A stretch of DNA of 16,209 nt from Actinomycetota bacterium. GTDB taxonomy: Bacteria > Actinomycetota > Actinomycetes > Nanopelagicales > Nanopelagicaceae. Location of the stretch: contig WLNM01000012.1 in assembly GCA_009699825.1 (NCBI GenBank), positions 1 to 16,209 on the forward strand, in the 5' to 3' direction. Every line of letters starts with the position of its first letter. Positions within the stretch are counted from its first letter, which is position 1. The translations under genes were made by a program, and so were the position numbers. The notes below the pieces were generated by a model, which worked only from the letters and a program-made list of their open reading frames with translations, was not told where the DNA came from and made no database searches. Below are positions 1-7,474 of this stretch, in pieces.

Positions 1-347
1 GTTGAGGCTAAAGAATCTTCTAAAGCATTAGATTTTTCTGTTGCAAGTGTGCCAGTTTGAATACGTACTTTGTCATTTCCCACTAACTGCACAATATTCT
101 CGCCAGTTATTCCTGCAGCAGCAAGGGCTGAATTAGCCTGTGCAACGGTGGAGCCCGCTTTTGTCACTGTGTAAGAAGCTCCACCCTTAAATTCGATTCC
201 AAGGTGTAATCCTTGTAATGAAAGAGCGATGATTGAAGCAATAACTAATAAACCAGAGAGTGCATACCAACGACGACGCTTTCCTATGAAATCTATTGAA
301 GTTTCACCTGAGTGAAGACGCCCACCGAGTCCTGAAAGTTTAGACAT
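1..347 (-). CDS. secF: SecF, protein-export membrane protein (partial, N-terminal 115 residues)
   Basis: SecF works with SecD in the cytoplasmic membrane, using the proton-motive force to help complete SecYEG-dependent export. Only the N-terminal part is present; the gene runs off the left edge. My translation from ATG at 347-345 shows a basic cytoplasmic start, then DFIGKRRRWY, one membrane helix (about residues 27-45) and the SecF-typical LGIEFKGG motif just after it, followed by the start of the periplasmic/extracytoplasmic domain. The start is well supported: an AGGAGG Shine-Dalgarno lies 8 bases upstream, inside the end of secD. It is separated from the secD stop by 3 bases, so the two are almost certainly co-transcribed. 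Identity is certain from motif plus the secD neighbour. Confidence 0.95.
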   Translation of the reverse strand, partial: MSKLSGLGGRLHSGETSIDFIGKRRRWYALSGLLVIASIIALSLQGLHLGIEFKGGASYTVTKAGSTVAQANSALAAAGITGENIVQLVGNDKVRIQTGTLATEKSNALEDSLAS

Positions 348-350
348 TTC

Positions 351-1874
351 TTATGCCTCCTTAGTTGCGTGTGAAAGAGCACCGAGACTCTTGGGCGAAA
401 CACCTGATAAAGAGTGACCAGAACTAAAGAATTTCAACTTCGCTAAGAATGTAGTCAATGGCTTTGTGAATGCGAAGACAACTAGTAAGTCTACAAAGGT
501 TGTAAGTCCTAAAGTGAATGCGAATCCTCGCACGCCACCAACTGCAAATAAATACAGAAGGACTGCAGCAATAATAGAAACAAAATCTGCCACGATTATT
601 GTTCGGCGTGCACGTACCCAGCCGGTTTCCACTGCCGAGCGAAGCGACCTGCCTTCACGAACTTCATCACGAATACGTTCGAAATACACGATGAAGGAGT
701 CGGCTGTAATACCGATCGCGACAATCGCACCTGCAATTCCAGCCAGAGTAAGTGTGAAGCCAATCCATTTACCGAGAAGTAAGAAGAGCAAATAGACGAA
801 TCCACCTGCTACTAATAGTGAACCCACTGAAACAATGCCTAATCCACGGTAGTAAAGAAGTGAATAAAGCAGTACGAGTGCTAAACCAAGAAATCCTGCA
901 AGTAATCCTGCGTTTAATTGATCCGCGCCAAGGGTTGGTGATACTTGTTGTACTTCACCACGATCAAAAGCAAGAGGTAAGGCGCCGTATTTAAGAACGT
1001 TTGCAAGATCTTGTGCTTCGGTTTGTGTGAATGAACCAGTAATTTGCGCATTGCCAGAAGGAATGGCTTCATTAATTCGTGGGGCTGAAACGACTAGGCC
1101 ATCTAGAACAATCGCTACTTCGTTTTGTGGAGGAGTTAACGCTGTAACACGGGATGTGATGTCTGCAAATGCTTTGGTTCCCTCATTATTAAATACCAGT
1201 GAAACAAACCAAGCATTGCCACCTTGTTGATCTATACCTGCAGTTGCTTTGGATACTTGACGGCCAAGTACTTCGGCTTTATCTAATATATATTTTGAGG
1301 CACCCGATCTATCGCACGCGATGATGGGAGCATCTGCGTTATCGCTTCCAGTTCCTTGAAGATTTTCTGCTTTGGTGCAATCAAGGGCTGCAAATTGTGC
1401 ATTTAATTCAGGAGTGACAGCCGCTGCTGGTGTGGCAGCTGGATCAGTTGGAGCCGCAGATGGTGTCCCGGCTGCTGATGCAAGTACTTGTCTAAATCGT
1501 AATTCTGCCGTTTGGCCAACAAGTTCAACAACGCGACGACCTGTATCTCCAGGAATAGAAATAATAATTTGACGATTTGTTCCGCTACCTTGTGCAGCAA
1601 CTTCACTTTCTGCAACACCTAATGAATTGACGCGTTGGCGAATAATTGAAACTGCTTGATCAATGGCTTCGGTCGTAACTTTGCCATTTTCACCAGGTGC
1701 AATTCGCGGTTGCAAAGTAACGCTTGTTCCTCCACGAAGATCCAAGCCGAGTCGAACCGCTGTCGCACCAGTGATGAGAACTGTTGCGAGCAACGCCAGC
1801 ATCACTACAGAAAGGATTAATAGGGTGCGTCCTGGACGGGCAGCAGCTTTTACAGATTTATTCGATGTGGACAT
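351..1874 (-). CDS. secD: SecD, protein-export membrane protein
   Basis: SecD partners SecF in late steps of Sec export. The 507-residue product has the expected layout: helix 1 (about 18-38), the DLRGG motif at 45-49, a large extracytoplasmic region (50-315) containing an Ala/Pro/Thr-rich low-complexity stretch (about 132-153), then five membrane helices between about 318 and 472. GITADSFIVYFERIRDE (388-404) is the actinobacterial version of the family's helix-4 motif. The tail is basic and cytoplasmic. Length is a little below M. tuberculosis SecD (573). The ATG is 11 bases after the ruvB stop and lacks a Shine-Dalgarno; a TAGACT -10-like element lies 8 bases before it. No yajC lies between ruvB and secD, unlike many actinobacteria. 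Confidence 0.96.
   Translation of the reverse strand: MSTSNKSVKAAARPGRTLLILSVVMLALLATVLITGATAVRLGLDLRGGTSVTLQPRIAPGENGKVTTEAIDQAVSIIRQRVNSLGVAESEVAAQGSGTNRQIIISIPGDTGRRVVELVGQTAELRFRQVLASAAGTPSAAPTDPAATPAAAVTPELNAQFAALDCTKAENLQGTGSDNADAPIIACDRSGASKYILDKAEVLGRQVSKATAGIDQQGGNAWFVSLVFNNEGTKAFADITSRVTALTPPQNEVAIVLDGLVVSAPRINEAIPSGNAQITGSFTQTEAQDLANVLKYGALPLAFDRGEVQQVSPTLGADQLNAGLLAGFLGLALVLLYSLLYYRGLGIVSVGSLLVAGGFVYLLFLLLGKWIGFTLTLAGIAGAIVAIGITADSFIVYFERIRDEVREGRSLRSAVETGWVRARRTIIVADFVSIIAAVLLYLFAVGGVRGFAFTLGLTTFVDLLVVFAFTKPLTTFLAKLKFFSSGHSLSGVSPKSLGALSHATKEA
356..361 (-). promoter_or_regulatory. Strong Shine-Dalgarno of secF
   Basis: On the minus strand AGGAGG is followed by 8 bases and the secF ATG. 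It lies inside the last codons of secD. This is the clearest ribosome binding site in the window, and it fixes the secF start; many other genes here lack one. Confidence 0.8.
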
Positions 1875-1882
1875 AAGTGCAG

Positions 1883-1888
1883 AGTCTA
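1883..1888 (-). promoter_or_regulatory. Possible -10 element (TAGACT) ahead of secD
   Basis: TAGACT on the minus strand ends 8 bases before the secD ATG, and its TAG is also the ruvB stop codon. With no Shine-Dalgarno in front of secD, a near-leaderless internal transcript is possible. No convincing -35 box was found, and the stop codon itself explains part of the match, so this is weak. Confidence 0.3.
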
Positions 1889-2938
1889 GGCTTGATTATC
1901 AGGTGTGTCGAAAAGGCCCGGAGTACCCGCTAATTCAGCAGGCGCGGTGCGCCCGATATGGGTCCATCCCAAAGCCGTTGCAATTCGTCCGCGAGATGTT
2001 CGTGCCATAAAACCATTTCGAACCAAGAATGGTTCGGCAACTGATTCAACGGTTTCAGTTTCTTCTCCCACTGCGATCGCAAGGGTAGATAAACCCACTG
2101 GTCCCCCATTAAATCTTTCAATCAGTGCTGTCAACACAGCTCGATCGAGTCTATCTAAACCTTTTTCATCTACTTCATACATTTCAAGTGCTGACATCGC
2201 ATGTTGGTGAGTCAATACGTTTCCACCTTGTACCTGAGCAAAATCTCGGACGCGACGGAGCAGTCTGTTGGAAATTCTTGGGGTGCCACGTGAGCGACCA
2301 GCTATCTCATCAATCGCTTTTGCATCAATTGTTAGCCCGAGTAATTTGGCACTTCTCGAAATTACTGTTGCTAAATCCTTCTCATCGTAAAAATCAAGAT
2401 GTGCGGTGAATCCAAATCGATCTCGCAAAGGACTGGGTAACAATCCTGCTCGAGTGGTTGCTCCAACTAAAGTAAAACGTGGGAGCGCCAGCGGAATAGC
2501 AGTTGCGCCTGGACCTTTTCCAACAACAACATCTACTCGAAAATCTTCCATAGCAAGGTAGAGCAACTCTTCGGCTGGACGCGGCAACCTATGAATTTCA
2601 TCTAGAAAAAGAATTTCTCCTTCTACCAATGAAGACAGGATTGCTGCTAAATCACCTGCGTGCGTAATGGCCGGACCGCTTGTTACGCGAATTGGCGTAT
2701 TCATTTCACTTGCCAAAATAAGTGCCAATGTCGTCTTTCCCAAACCCGGCGGGCCAGATAATAAAATATGGTCAGCTGCGCTTTCGCGTTTACGAGCAGC
2801 GCTTAGCAAAACATCTATCTGCTGGCGAACTCGGTCTTGACCAATAAAATCTTGCAAAGTTTTAGGACGCAAGGCGTTCTCTGCCGCGCCATCGTCACTT
2901 CGAAGTGCCGGCGTAACTAAACGATCATCTGGTGTCAT
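1886..2938 (-). CDS. ruvB: RuvB, Holliday junction branch-migration ATPase
   Basis: RuvB is the hexameric AAA+ motor that drives branch migration of Holliday junctions with RuvA and feeds them to RuvC. The 350-residue sequence carries Walker A GPPGLGKT (62-69), Walker B LFLDEIH (110-116), the sensor 1 region GATTR (159-163), the LRDRF segment with the arginine-finger candidate R173, and sensor 2 GTPR (218-221). The C-terminal winged-helix DNA-binding domain follows (about 262-335, with GGPVGL and the GRIAT segment). Length and architecture are normal. The ATG overlaps the ruvA stop by four bases (ATGA), implying translational coupling in a ruvC-ruvA-ruvB unit. Confidence 0.98.
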   Translation of the reverse strand: MTPDDRLVTPALRSDDGAAENALRPKTLQDFIGQDRVRQQIDVLLSAARKRESAADHILLSGPPGLGKTTLALILASEMNTPIRVTSGPAITHAGDLAAILSSLVEGEILFLDEIHRLPRPAEELLYLAMEDFRVDVVVGKGPGATAIPLALPRFTLVGATTRAGLLPSPLRDRFGFTAHLDFYDEKDLATVISRSAKLLGLTIDAKAIDEIAGRSRGTPRISNRLLRRVRDFAQVQGGNVLTHQHAMSALEMYEVDEKGLDRLDRAVLTALIERFNGGPVGLSTLAIAVGEETETVESVAEPFLVRNGFMARTSRGRIATALGWTHIGRTAPAELAGTPGLFDTPDNQA

Positions 2939-3534
2939 TTTTTACCACTTTGGAGGGCAAGTTTGAGTAATTCGCCTAACTCCATCTGTGCAATATCTTC
3001 TTGTGAAATATCAGATAGCACTGAATTTATTGCGTCATCAGAATCTTTTGCAGAAAAACCTAGAGAGATAAGAGCACTCGTTAATTGTTCACGCCACACT
3101 GGTTGATGCGTTCGAGTATATGTTCCCTGTCCAAAATCACTTATCTTTGATTTAAGTTCCAGTATTAAACGTTGAGCTCCTTTTTTGCCAATTCCTGGCA
3201 CCTTCTCAATAGCTGAAATATTTTCGGTATTCACTGCATGGGCTAACTCTGAAGGCGTAAGTGCGCCAAGAATCGAAAGTGCAACCTTCGGACCAATACC
3301 CGAAACTGTTTGAACCAATTCAAATAGGACTCGTGATGGTTCATCACTAAATCCAAAGAGCGTGAGGGAATCTTCGCGCACTACAAGGGATGTAAAAAGA
3401 TTGGCATGTGCGCCTACCGTTAGCGATGCACTCGTATGAGCATTTATTAAAACACTCATACCTACTCCCCCTATCTCAATGATTGCTCTATCAGGAGAGA
3501 GTGTTTTCACTGTTCCGCTTAACGTAGCAATCAT
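2935..3534 (-). CDS. ruvA: RuvA, Holliday junction DNA-binding subunit
   Basis: RuvA tetramers clamp four-way junctions and load RuvB rings. The 199-residue protein shows the three-domain layout: an N-terminal OB fold (1-62), two helix-hairpin-helix motifs with the hairpins SGIGPK (78-83) and PGIGKK (113-118), then a flexible linker (about 131-147) and the small RuvB-binding C-terminal domain (148-199, GFSAKDSDDAI). It overlaps ruvC by four bases at its start and ruvB by four bases at its end, both as ATGA junctions, so the three subunits of the resolvasome are translated together. Confidence 0.97.
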   Translation of the reverse strand: MIATLSGTVKTLSPDRAIIEIGGVGMSVLINAHTSASLTVGAHANLFTSLVVREDSLTLFGFSDEPSRVLFELVQTVSGIGPKVALSILGALTPSELAHAVNTENISAIEKVPGIGKKGAQRLILELKSKISDFGQGTYTRTHQPVWREQLTSALISLGFSAKDSDDAINSVLSDISQEDIAQMELGELLKLALQSGKK

Positions 3535-4064
3535 CTAAGAGCCGCCAATCGCTTTTTTTCGGCGGCCAACGCTGTTTTGATTTTTGAATTTCCTGAACCT
3601 CGCCAAATATGACAAATGGCTAATGCCAATGCATCAGCGCTATCAGCAGGTTTTGGAATTTCTTGTAAGTTCAATAAACGCTTTACCATTTCTGAGACTT
3701 GAGATTTATTAGCACGTCCAGATCCCGTTACGGCGGCTTTTACTTCACTAGGCGTATGCATAAAGACTGGAACACCTTGTTGAGCTGCGACCAAAAGAGC
3801 GATTCCAGCCGCCTGACCTGTGCCCATAACAGTTCGTACATTGTGTTGAGAGAAAACTCTTTCTACAGCCATCACATCCGGTGAGTATTTTTGAACCCAT
3901 TCAGTGATTCGCGCGTGTAGCTCAAGTAATCGCAAATCAAGATCTAAATCAGTCGCGGTCATAATGACACCAACACCATCGAGTGATAGAGCCGACCCAG
4001 GGGTTCCTGAAACAATGCCAACGCCACATCTAGTCAGACCTGGGTCAATTCCAAGAACTCGCAT
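3531..4064 (-). CDS. ruvC: RuvC, Holliday junction resolvase
   Basis: RuvC is the dimeric Mg-dependent endonuclease that nicks Holliday junctions symmetrically. All four catalytic acids of the RNase H-like fold are in place: D7 (GIDPG), E68 (AVERVF), D141 and D144 (DSADALALAI). FSQHNVRT (71-78) follows the second catalytic residue as in the family. At 177 residues it is of usual size, with a basic Lys/Arg-rich tail (162-177). There is no Shine-Dalgarno before the ATG, but TAGGCT lies exactly six bases upstream, so ruvCAB may also be transcribed as a leaderless mRNA in addition to read-through from yebC, whose stop is 30 bases upstream. Confidence 0.97.
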   Translation of the reverse strand: MRVLGIDPGLTRCGVGIVSGTPGSALSLDGVGVIMTATDLDLDLRLLELHARITEWVQKYSPDVMAVERVFSQHNVRTVMGTGQAAGIALLVAAQQGVPVFMHTPSEVKAAVTGSGRANKSQVSEMVKRLLNLQEIPKPADSADALALAICHIWRGSGNSKIKTALAAEKKRLAALR

Positions 4065-4070
4065 GCCGCA

Positions 4071-4076
4071 AGCCTA
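4071..4076 (-). promoter_or_regulatory. -10 element TAGGCT for a leaderless ruvCAB transcript
   Basis: TAGGCT ends exactly six bases before the ruvC ATG on the minus strand, in the 30-base gap after yebC. The same hexamer at the same distance precedes thrS and the gene at 10643. The -35 region is weak (CTTAAT at a 17-base spacer). This would let ruvCAB be expressed separately from yebC. Confidence 0.5.
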
Positions 4077-4094
4077 AGAGGTAAGGCGAAAAAA

Positions 4095-4847
4095 TTAAGC
4101 CAGGCTCGCCATTACTTCATCTGATACATCTGCATTACTGAAGACATTTTGCACATCATCTAGCTCTTCGATCGCATCGATAAGTTCAAATACTTTCGTC
4201 GCCGATTCGGCATCTAAATCAATGGTCATGGATGGAATGAAAGATGAATCCGCAGATTCGTAATCTATTCCGGCATTCTGTAAAGCGGTGCGCGCAGTTA
4301 CCAAATCACTCGCTTCACAAATAATTTCAAATGAATCACCACTATCTTTAACTTCTTCAGCTCCAGCTTCGAGCACTGCTTCGAGAATTGATTCTTCAGT
4401 AGCACCAGAAGATTTGTTAACAACAATCAAACCTTTGCGGTGAAACAGATAAGCAACTGAACCAGGATCTGCCATCGTGCCGCCATTTCGCGTAACAGCA
4501 ACTCGAACTTCTGATGCCGCACGATTTCGACTATCCGATAAACACTCAATCATTATCGCAACACCATGAGGTCCATAACCTTCATACATAATTGTTTGCC
4601 AATCAGCACCGCCGGATTCAAGCCCAGCGCCTCGCTTTATTGCTCGTTCAATGTTATCTGCGGGCATTGAATTCTTTTTAGCCTTTGCCACTGCATCAAA
4701 AAGTGTTGGGTTACCTTCCATATCTGGGCCACCATTGCGCGAAGCTACTTCGATAGCCTTAATCAACTTCGCAAAATTCTTGGCACGGCGGCCATCGATG
4801 ATGGCCTTCTTATGCTTTGTAGTCGCCCACTTGGAATGGCCGGACAT
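4095..4847 (-). CDS. yebC: YebC/TACO1 family protein
   Basis: Members of this family have been described as transcriptional regulators and, more recently, as factors that help ribosomes through difficult sequences; which applies here cannot be read from the sequence. The 250-residue product begins with the signature MSGHSKWATTKHKKA and continues RRAKNFAKLIKAIEVASR, followed by the conserved MPADNIERAIKRG (56-68) and YEGYGPHGVAIMIE. The acidic C-terminal part matches the usual length of the family. A GAGGTG Shine-Dalgarno sits about seven bases before the ATG. The 62-base gap to pdxT upstream is the largest inside this gene cluster and holds a LexA-box-like palindrome and a possible promoter, so yebC probably heads a yebC-ruvCAB unit. 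This gene order is widely conserved. Confidence 0.95.
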   Translation of the reverse strand: MSGHSKWATTKHKKAIIDGRRAKNFAKLIKAIEVASRNGGPDMEGNPTLFDAVAKAKKNSMPADNIERAIKRGAGLESGGADWQTIMYEGYGPHGVAIMIECLSDSRNRAASEVRVAVTRNGGTMADPGSVAYLFHRKGLIVVNKSSGATEESILEAVLEAGAEEVKDSGDSFEIICEASDLVTARTALQNAGIDYESADSSFIPSMTIDLDAESATKVFELIDAIEELDDVQNVFSNADVSDEVMASLA

Positions 4848-4860
4848 TTAACACCTCACC

Positions 4861-4874
4861 TGAACGTATGTTTA
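4861..4874. promoter_or_regulatory. LexA (SOS) box-like operator upstream of yebC-ruvCAB
   Basis: The plus strand reads TGAACGTATGTTTA. This contains GAAC-N4-GTTT, matching 12 of 14 positions of the Gram-positive LexA consensus CGAACRNRYGTTYC. It lies 14 bases upstream of the yebC ATG, between a TTGCGA -35-like hexamer and the Shine-Dalgarno, where a repressor would block initiation. SOS control of ruv genes is established in E. coli and reported in mycobacteria; its presence here is inference from the match and position. Confidence 0.55.
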
Positions 4875-4896
4875 TTCGAACCTTACTTTATCGCAA
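4868..4896 (-). promoter_or_regulatory. Possible promoter of yebC-ruvCAB
   Basis: On the minus strand TTGCGA (4896-4891) is followed by a 17-base spacer and AAACAT (4873-4868), which overlaps the LexA-like palindrome. TACGTT (4868-4863) is an alternative -10 with a longer spacer that would leave a short leader containing the GAGGTG ribosome binding site. The -10 assignment is uncertain. Confidence 0.3.
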
Positions 4897-4909
4897 TCCT
4901 GAGATATTT

Positions 4910-5515
4910 CTACGTACAAACTTTCTCCAAGAAATACCTATGAACGCTGAAATCATCGGTAATTTCGGGATGAAAAGCTGTAGCCAATAAATGCCCTTGA
5001 CGTACGGCGACGGCATGAGATGCACCATCGCTGCCTTGAAAACTTGCCAACACTTCAACACCTTTGCCAATTTTTTCAACCCACGGTGCTCTGATAAAAA
5101 TTGCACGTATCGGAGAATTTGAAATCGCTGGAGCCGAAATGTCGCTTTCAAAAGAATCAACCTGGCGTCCGAACGCATTGCGACGAACTGTTATATCAAT
5201 TCCACCAAAAGTTTCTTGACCATCTTTCGCCGCCACTATGTGATCTGCCAACATAATCATTCCAGCACAAGAGCCATATGTAGGCATCCCTTTTGCGATT
5301 CGTTTTTTTATTGGTTCAAAGATTTCAAAAGTTTTCGCAAGAGAAACTATTGTGGTGGATTCTCCGCCTGGAATTATGAGTGCATCAATTTTTTCTAACT
5401 CTAAAGGAGTTCGGACCTCAACACCTTGAACTCCACACTGCGTCAAAGCATTTAGATGTTCGCGAAAATCACCTTGTAAAGCCAAAACTCCAACTTGCAA
5501 GTGTTTTACTACCAA
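4910..5515 (-). CDS. pdxT: PdxT, glutaminase subunit of pyridoxal 5'-phosphate synthase
   Basis: PdxT hydrolyses glutamine and channels ammonia to PdxS for vitamin B6 synthesis (DXP-independent pathway). It is a class I glutamine amidotransferase. The sequence shows VGVLALQGD near the start, the GGES oxyanion motif (50-53), the nucleophile C83 in YGSCAGMI, and H182/E184 in FHPEIT, completing the Cys-His-Glu triad. Length (201 from the first TTG) is normal. No ATG or GTG is available near the N-terminus in frame. TTG at 5515, overlapping the pdxS stop by 7 bases, or TTG at 5500 must be used; the latter gives MQVGVLALQGD, closer to the family's short N-terminus. Neither has a clear Shine-Dalgarno, so coupling to pdxS termination is likely. 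Confidence 0.95.
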   Translation of the reverse strand: MVVKHLQVGVLALQGDFREHLNALTQCGVQGVEVRTPLELEKIDALIIPGGESTTIVSLAKTFEIFEPIKKRIAKGMPTYGSCAGMIMLADHIVAAKDGQETFGGIDITVRRNAFGRQVDSFESDISAPAISNSPIRAIFIRAPWVEKIGKGVEVLASFQGSDGASHAVAVRQGHLLATAFHPEITDDFSVHRYFLEKVCT

Positions 5516-6396
5516 CCACGTTCAGAGAGACGATGTGGTGCTGGCAGATCTGCAACGTTGATACCCACCATGGCTTCACCAAGCCCACGAGAAGCATCGC
5601 CAACAACTTTTGGATCATTATAGAAAGTAGTTGCCTTCACGCATGCTGATGCACGACTCTTTGGATCACCGGATTTGAAGATACCTGAACCGATGAATAC
5701 CCCATCGGCGCCCATTTGCATCATGAGTGCAGCATCCGCTGGAGTTGCTATTCCGCCCGCTGTAAAAAGAACAACTGGAAGTTTTCCATTAGCTGCAACT
5801 TCTTTTACCAAATCATAAGGAGCCTGCATTTCTTTTGCAGCAACGTAGAGTTCATCTTCTCGCATGGAAGTGAGGCGACGAATTTCTCCACCAATTTGGC
5901 GCATATGCGTCATCGCATTTGAAACATCACCAGTGCCTGCTTCACCTTTAGAGCGAATCATTGCGGCGCCTTCATTGATACGACGAAGCGCTTCACCCAA
6001 ATTAGTTGCACCACAAACAAAGGGAACTGTGAAATCCCATTTGTTAATGTGATTGGTGTAATCAGTTGGCGTAAGAACTTCTGATTCATCAATGTAGTCA
6101 ACACCCAAACTCTGCAAAATTTGCGCTTCAACAAAGTGACCAATGCGAGCTTTAGCCATTACAGGAATTGATACTGCGGCTTGAATTGCAGCAATCATGT
6201 CTGGATCAGACATACGAGCCACGCCACCTTGTGCGCGGATATCTGCTGGAACTCTTTCAAGTGCCATCACTGCAACTGCGCCAGCATCCTCGGCAATTTT
6301 TGCTTGCTCAACATTAACGACGTCCATGATGACGCCGCCTTTGAGCATCTCTGCCATGCCGCGCTTAACGCGTGATGTTCCACTTTCCTGTGCCAT
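5509..6396 (-). CDS. pdxS: PdxS, pyridoxal 5'-phosphate synthase lyase subunit
   Basis: PdxS forms the dodecameric (beta/alpha)8-barrel core that makes pyridoxal 5'-phosphate from ribose 5-phosphate, glyceraldehyde 3-phosphate and ammonia supplied by PdxT. The two catalytic lysines are visible: K82 in VMAKARIGH and K150 in IRSKGEAGTGDV. D25 (IMDVVN) is also conserved. The glycine-rich phosphate site is seen in FTAGGIATPADAALMMQMGADGVF (described here by its core AGGIATP). Length, 295, is standard. The ATG is preceded by GGGAG about seven bases upstream. It follows the DUF3048 lipoprotein gene after a 31-base gap and overlaps pdxT downstream, so both subunits are made from one message. Confidence 0.98.
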   Translation of the reverse strand: MAQESGTSRVKRGMAEMLKGGVIMDVVNVEQAKIAEDAGAVAVMALERVPADIRAQGGVARMSDPDMIAAIQAAVSIPVMAKARIGHFVEAQILQSLGVDYIDESEVLTPTDYTNHINKWDFTVPFVCGATNLGEALRRINEGAAMIRSKGEAGTGDVSNAMTHMRQIGGEIRRLTSMREDELYVAAKEMQAPYDLVKEVAANGKLPVVLFTAGGIATPADAALMMQMGADGVFIGSGIFKSGDPKSRASACVKATTFYNDPKVVGDASRGLGEAMVGINVADLPAPHRLSERGW

Positions 6397-6427
6397 TACA
6401 ACTCCCTGTATGAATAGGGGGCTAATA

Positions 6428-7474
6428 CTACTTTGAAGTTGGAGTTGGCGCGCTCACAGGTTTGCGCGTGAAATCTGGCTCTTTATCTGTCAGAGCTACC
6501 CAAATTTGTCCCGGTGCAAATTTTATTTCTGCCCCAGTTGCGTCCGTCCATGTCGTTGCCGATAAAGAATCTGGTCGACTCCACGTTGCTTGAATCACAG
6601 TTCCATCGCGCAGAACATATGCCTTGCCCGTCCCGACGGTTTGCGAGAACGGAGTGATGCCACCAAATTTGTCACCGTACTCGGAGGGAGTAATCGAAAC
6701 AATTTGAATTACCAATGTTGTTGGACCAAGATTATTTCCAAGATCGGATACATCTGGCATTGAATTAACATTTAACAACCAACGACTACTTGTTTGATCC
6801 CATTGCGCTACATATCTCTGTGCCGGCCAATGCATAGTGGCATCGGTGATTTCGAAACCTTCATTTTCCAACTTCTCGGAAAAACTCCATCCAACACTCT
6901 TCGCTGAATCAATGACCGTACCTAGCGTTTTTTCATTCAACATAAGTGCTTGGGCATTAACAAACAATGCGTACGGTCTAATTCGAGTTGGATCGGTTAC
7001 AAAATATGTGGAGCCCCGCCGCATCGCACCAATATCTGCCAGGTTGGCAGCAGCGATCACCGGAAGTAATTTGTGTTGCGCACCGCTAAAGGCGAACCCC
7101 ACGTGACCATATTGAGCCAGCAGTTCGATATCGCTAATGCGTGCACTTCTGACAGGACCTATTCGCGGCGGAATATTAGAGGAATAAACCGCTGCTAATC
7201 GTGTAAGACCACCTTCTACTTGTTCTATGTAAACTACATCAGCAGATTCCAAACCTACTTGTGGGTGTGCATTTGATGTGTCATCAATCTTCACAACAAG
7301 TACTGGACCATTTTCACCTTCTCGACCACTTAAAATATTGTGTTGTATCGGTTTTGGAATCACCTGCGTGACATTTTCGGGTATTGATGCGCACCCAGCA
7401 ACGCTTAATATCACCGCATACATTGCGAAAACGAATAGGGATTTAATTTTAGAGAACATCGGATTCAAACTCAT
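6428..7474 (-). CDS. DUF3048 (YerB-like) lipoprotein
   Basis: A predicted cell-surface lipoprotein of unknown function. The N-terminus has a positively charged start, a hydrophobic stretch (about 12-24) and a lipobox SVAG-C with C28 as the likely acylated residue. The body carries the DUF3048 N-terminal domain (about 55-195), recognisable by VLVVKIDDT, HPQVGLESADVVY, VEGGLTRLAAVY and GPVRSARISD, and the C-terminal domain (about 245-332) with the G(K)AYVLRDGTVIQATW core. The Pro/Thr-rich tail is short. ATG at 7474 overlaps the upstream gene by 26 bases; ATG at 7459 (residue 6) would overlap by 11 and still leave a good signal peptide. Neither has a clear Shine-Dalgarno. Its position between pimA and pdxS is not part of the classical mycobacterial order. 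Confidence 0.88.
   Translation of the reverse strand: MSLNPMFSKIKSLFVFAMYAVILSVAGCASIPENVTQVIPKPIQHNILSGREGENGPVLVVKIDDTSNAHPQVGLESADVVYIEQVEGGLTRLAAVYSSNIPPRIGPVRSARISDIELLAQYGHVGFAFSGAQHKLLPVIAAANLADIGAMRRGSTYFVTDPTRIRPYALFVNAQALMLNEKTLGTVIDSAKSVGWSFSEKLENEGFEITDATMHWPAQRYVAQWDQTSSRWLLNVNSMPDVSDLGNNLGPTTLVIQIVSITPSEYGDKFGGITPFSQTVGTGKAYVLRDGTVIQATWSRPDSLSATTWTDATGAEIKFAPGQIWVALTDKEPDFTRKPVSAPTPTSK

Noticed and set aside
132..153. Search for CRISPR arrays, insertion sequences or tandem repeats anywhere in the window
   Set aside because: None seen; coordinates here are nominal. The only repetitive stretch noted is the short Ala/Pro/Thr-rich coding segment inside secD.
1663..2010. Plus-strand frame of 115 codons across the secD start and ruvB end
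   Set aside because: Lies antisense to two certain genes, with no ribosome binding site and no recognisable domain.
4065..4094. GCCT...AGGC inverted ends between yebC and ruvC as a terminator
   Set aside because: Just four pairs and no T-tract on the downstream side; the T-run lies before it on the minus strand.
6397..6427. Possible small hairpin (CCCT...AGGG) hiding the pdxS ribosome binding site
   Set aside because: Only four pairs with an eight-base loop; too weak to call a riboregulator in a 31-base gap.
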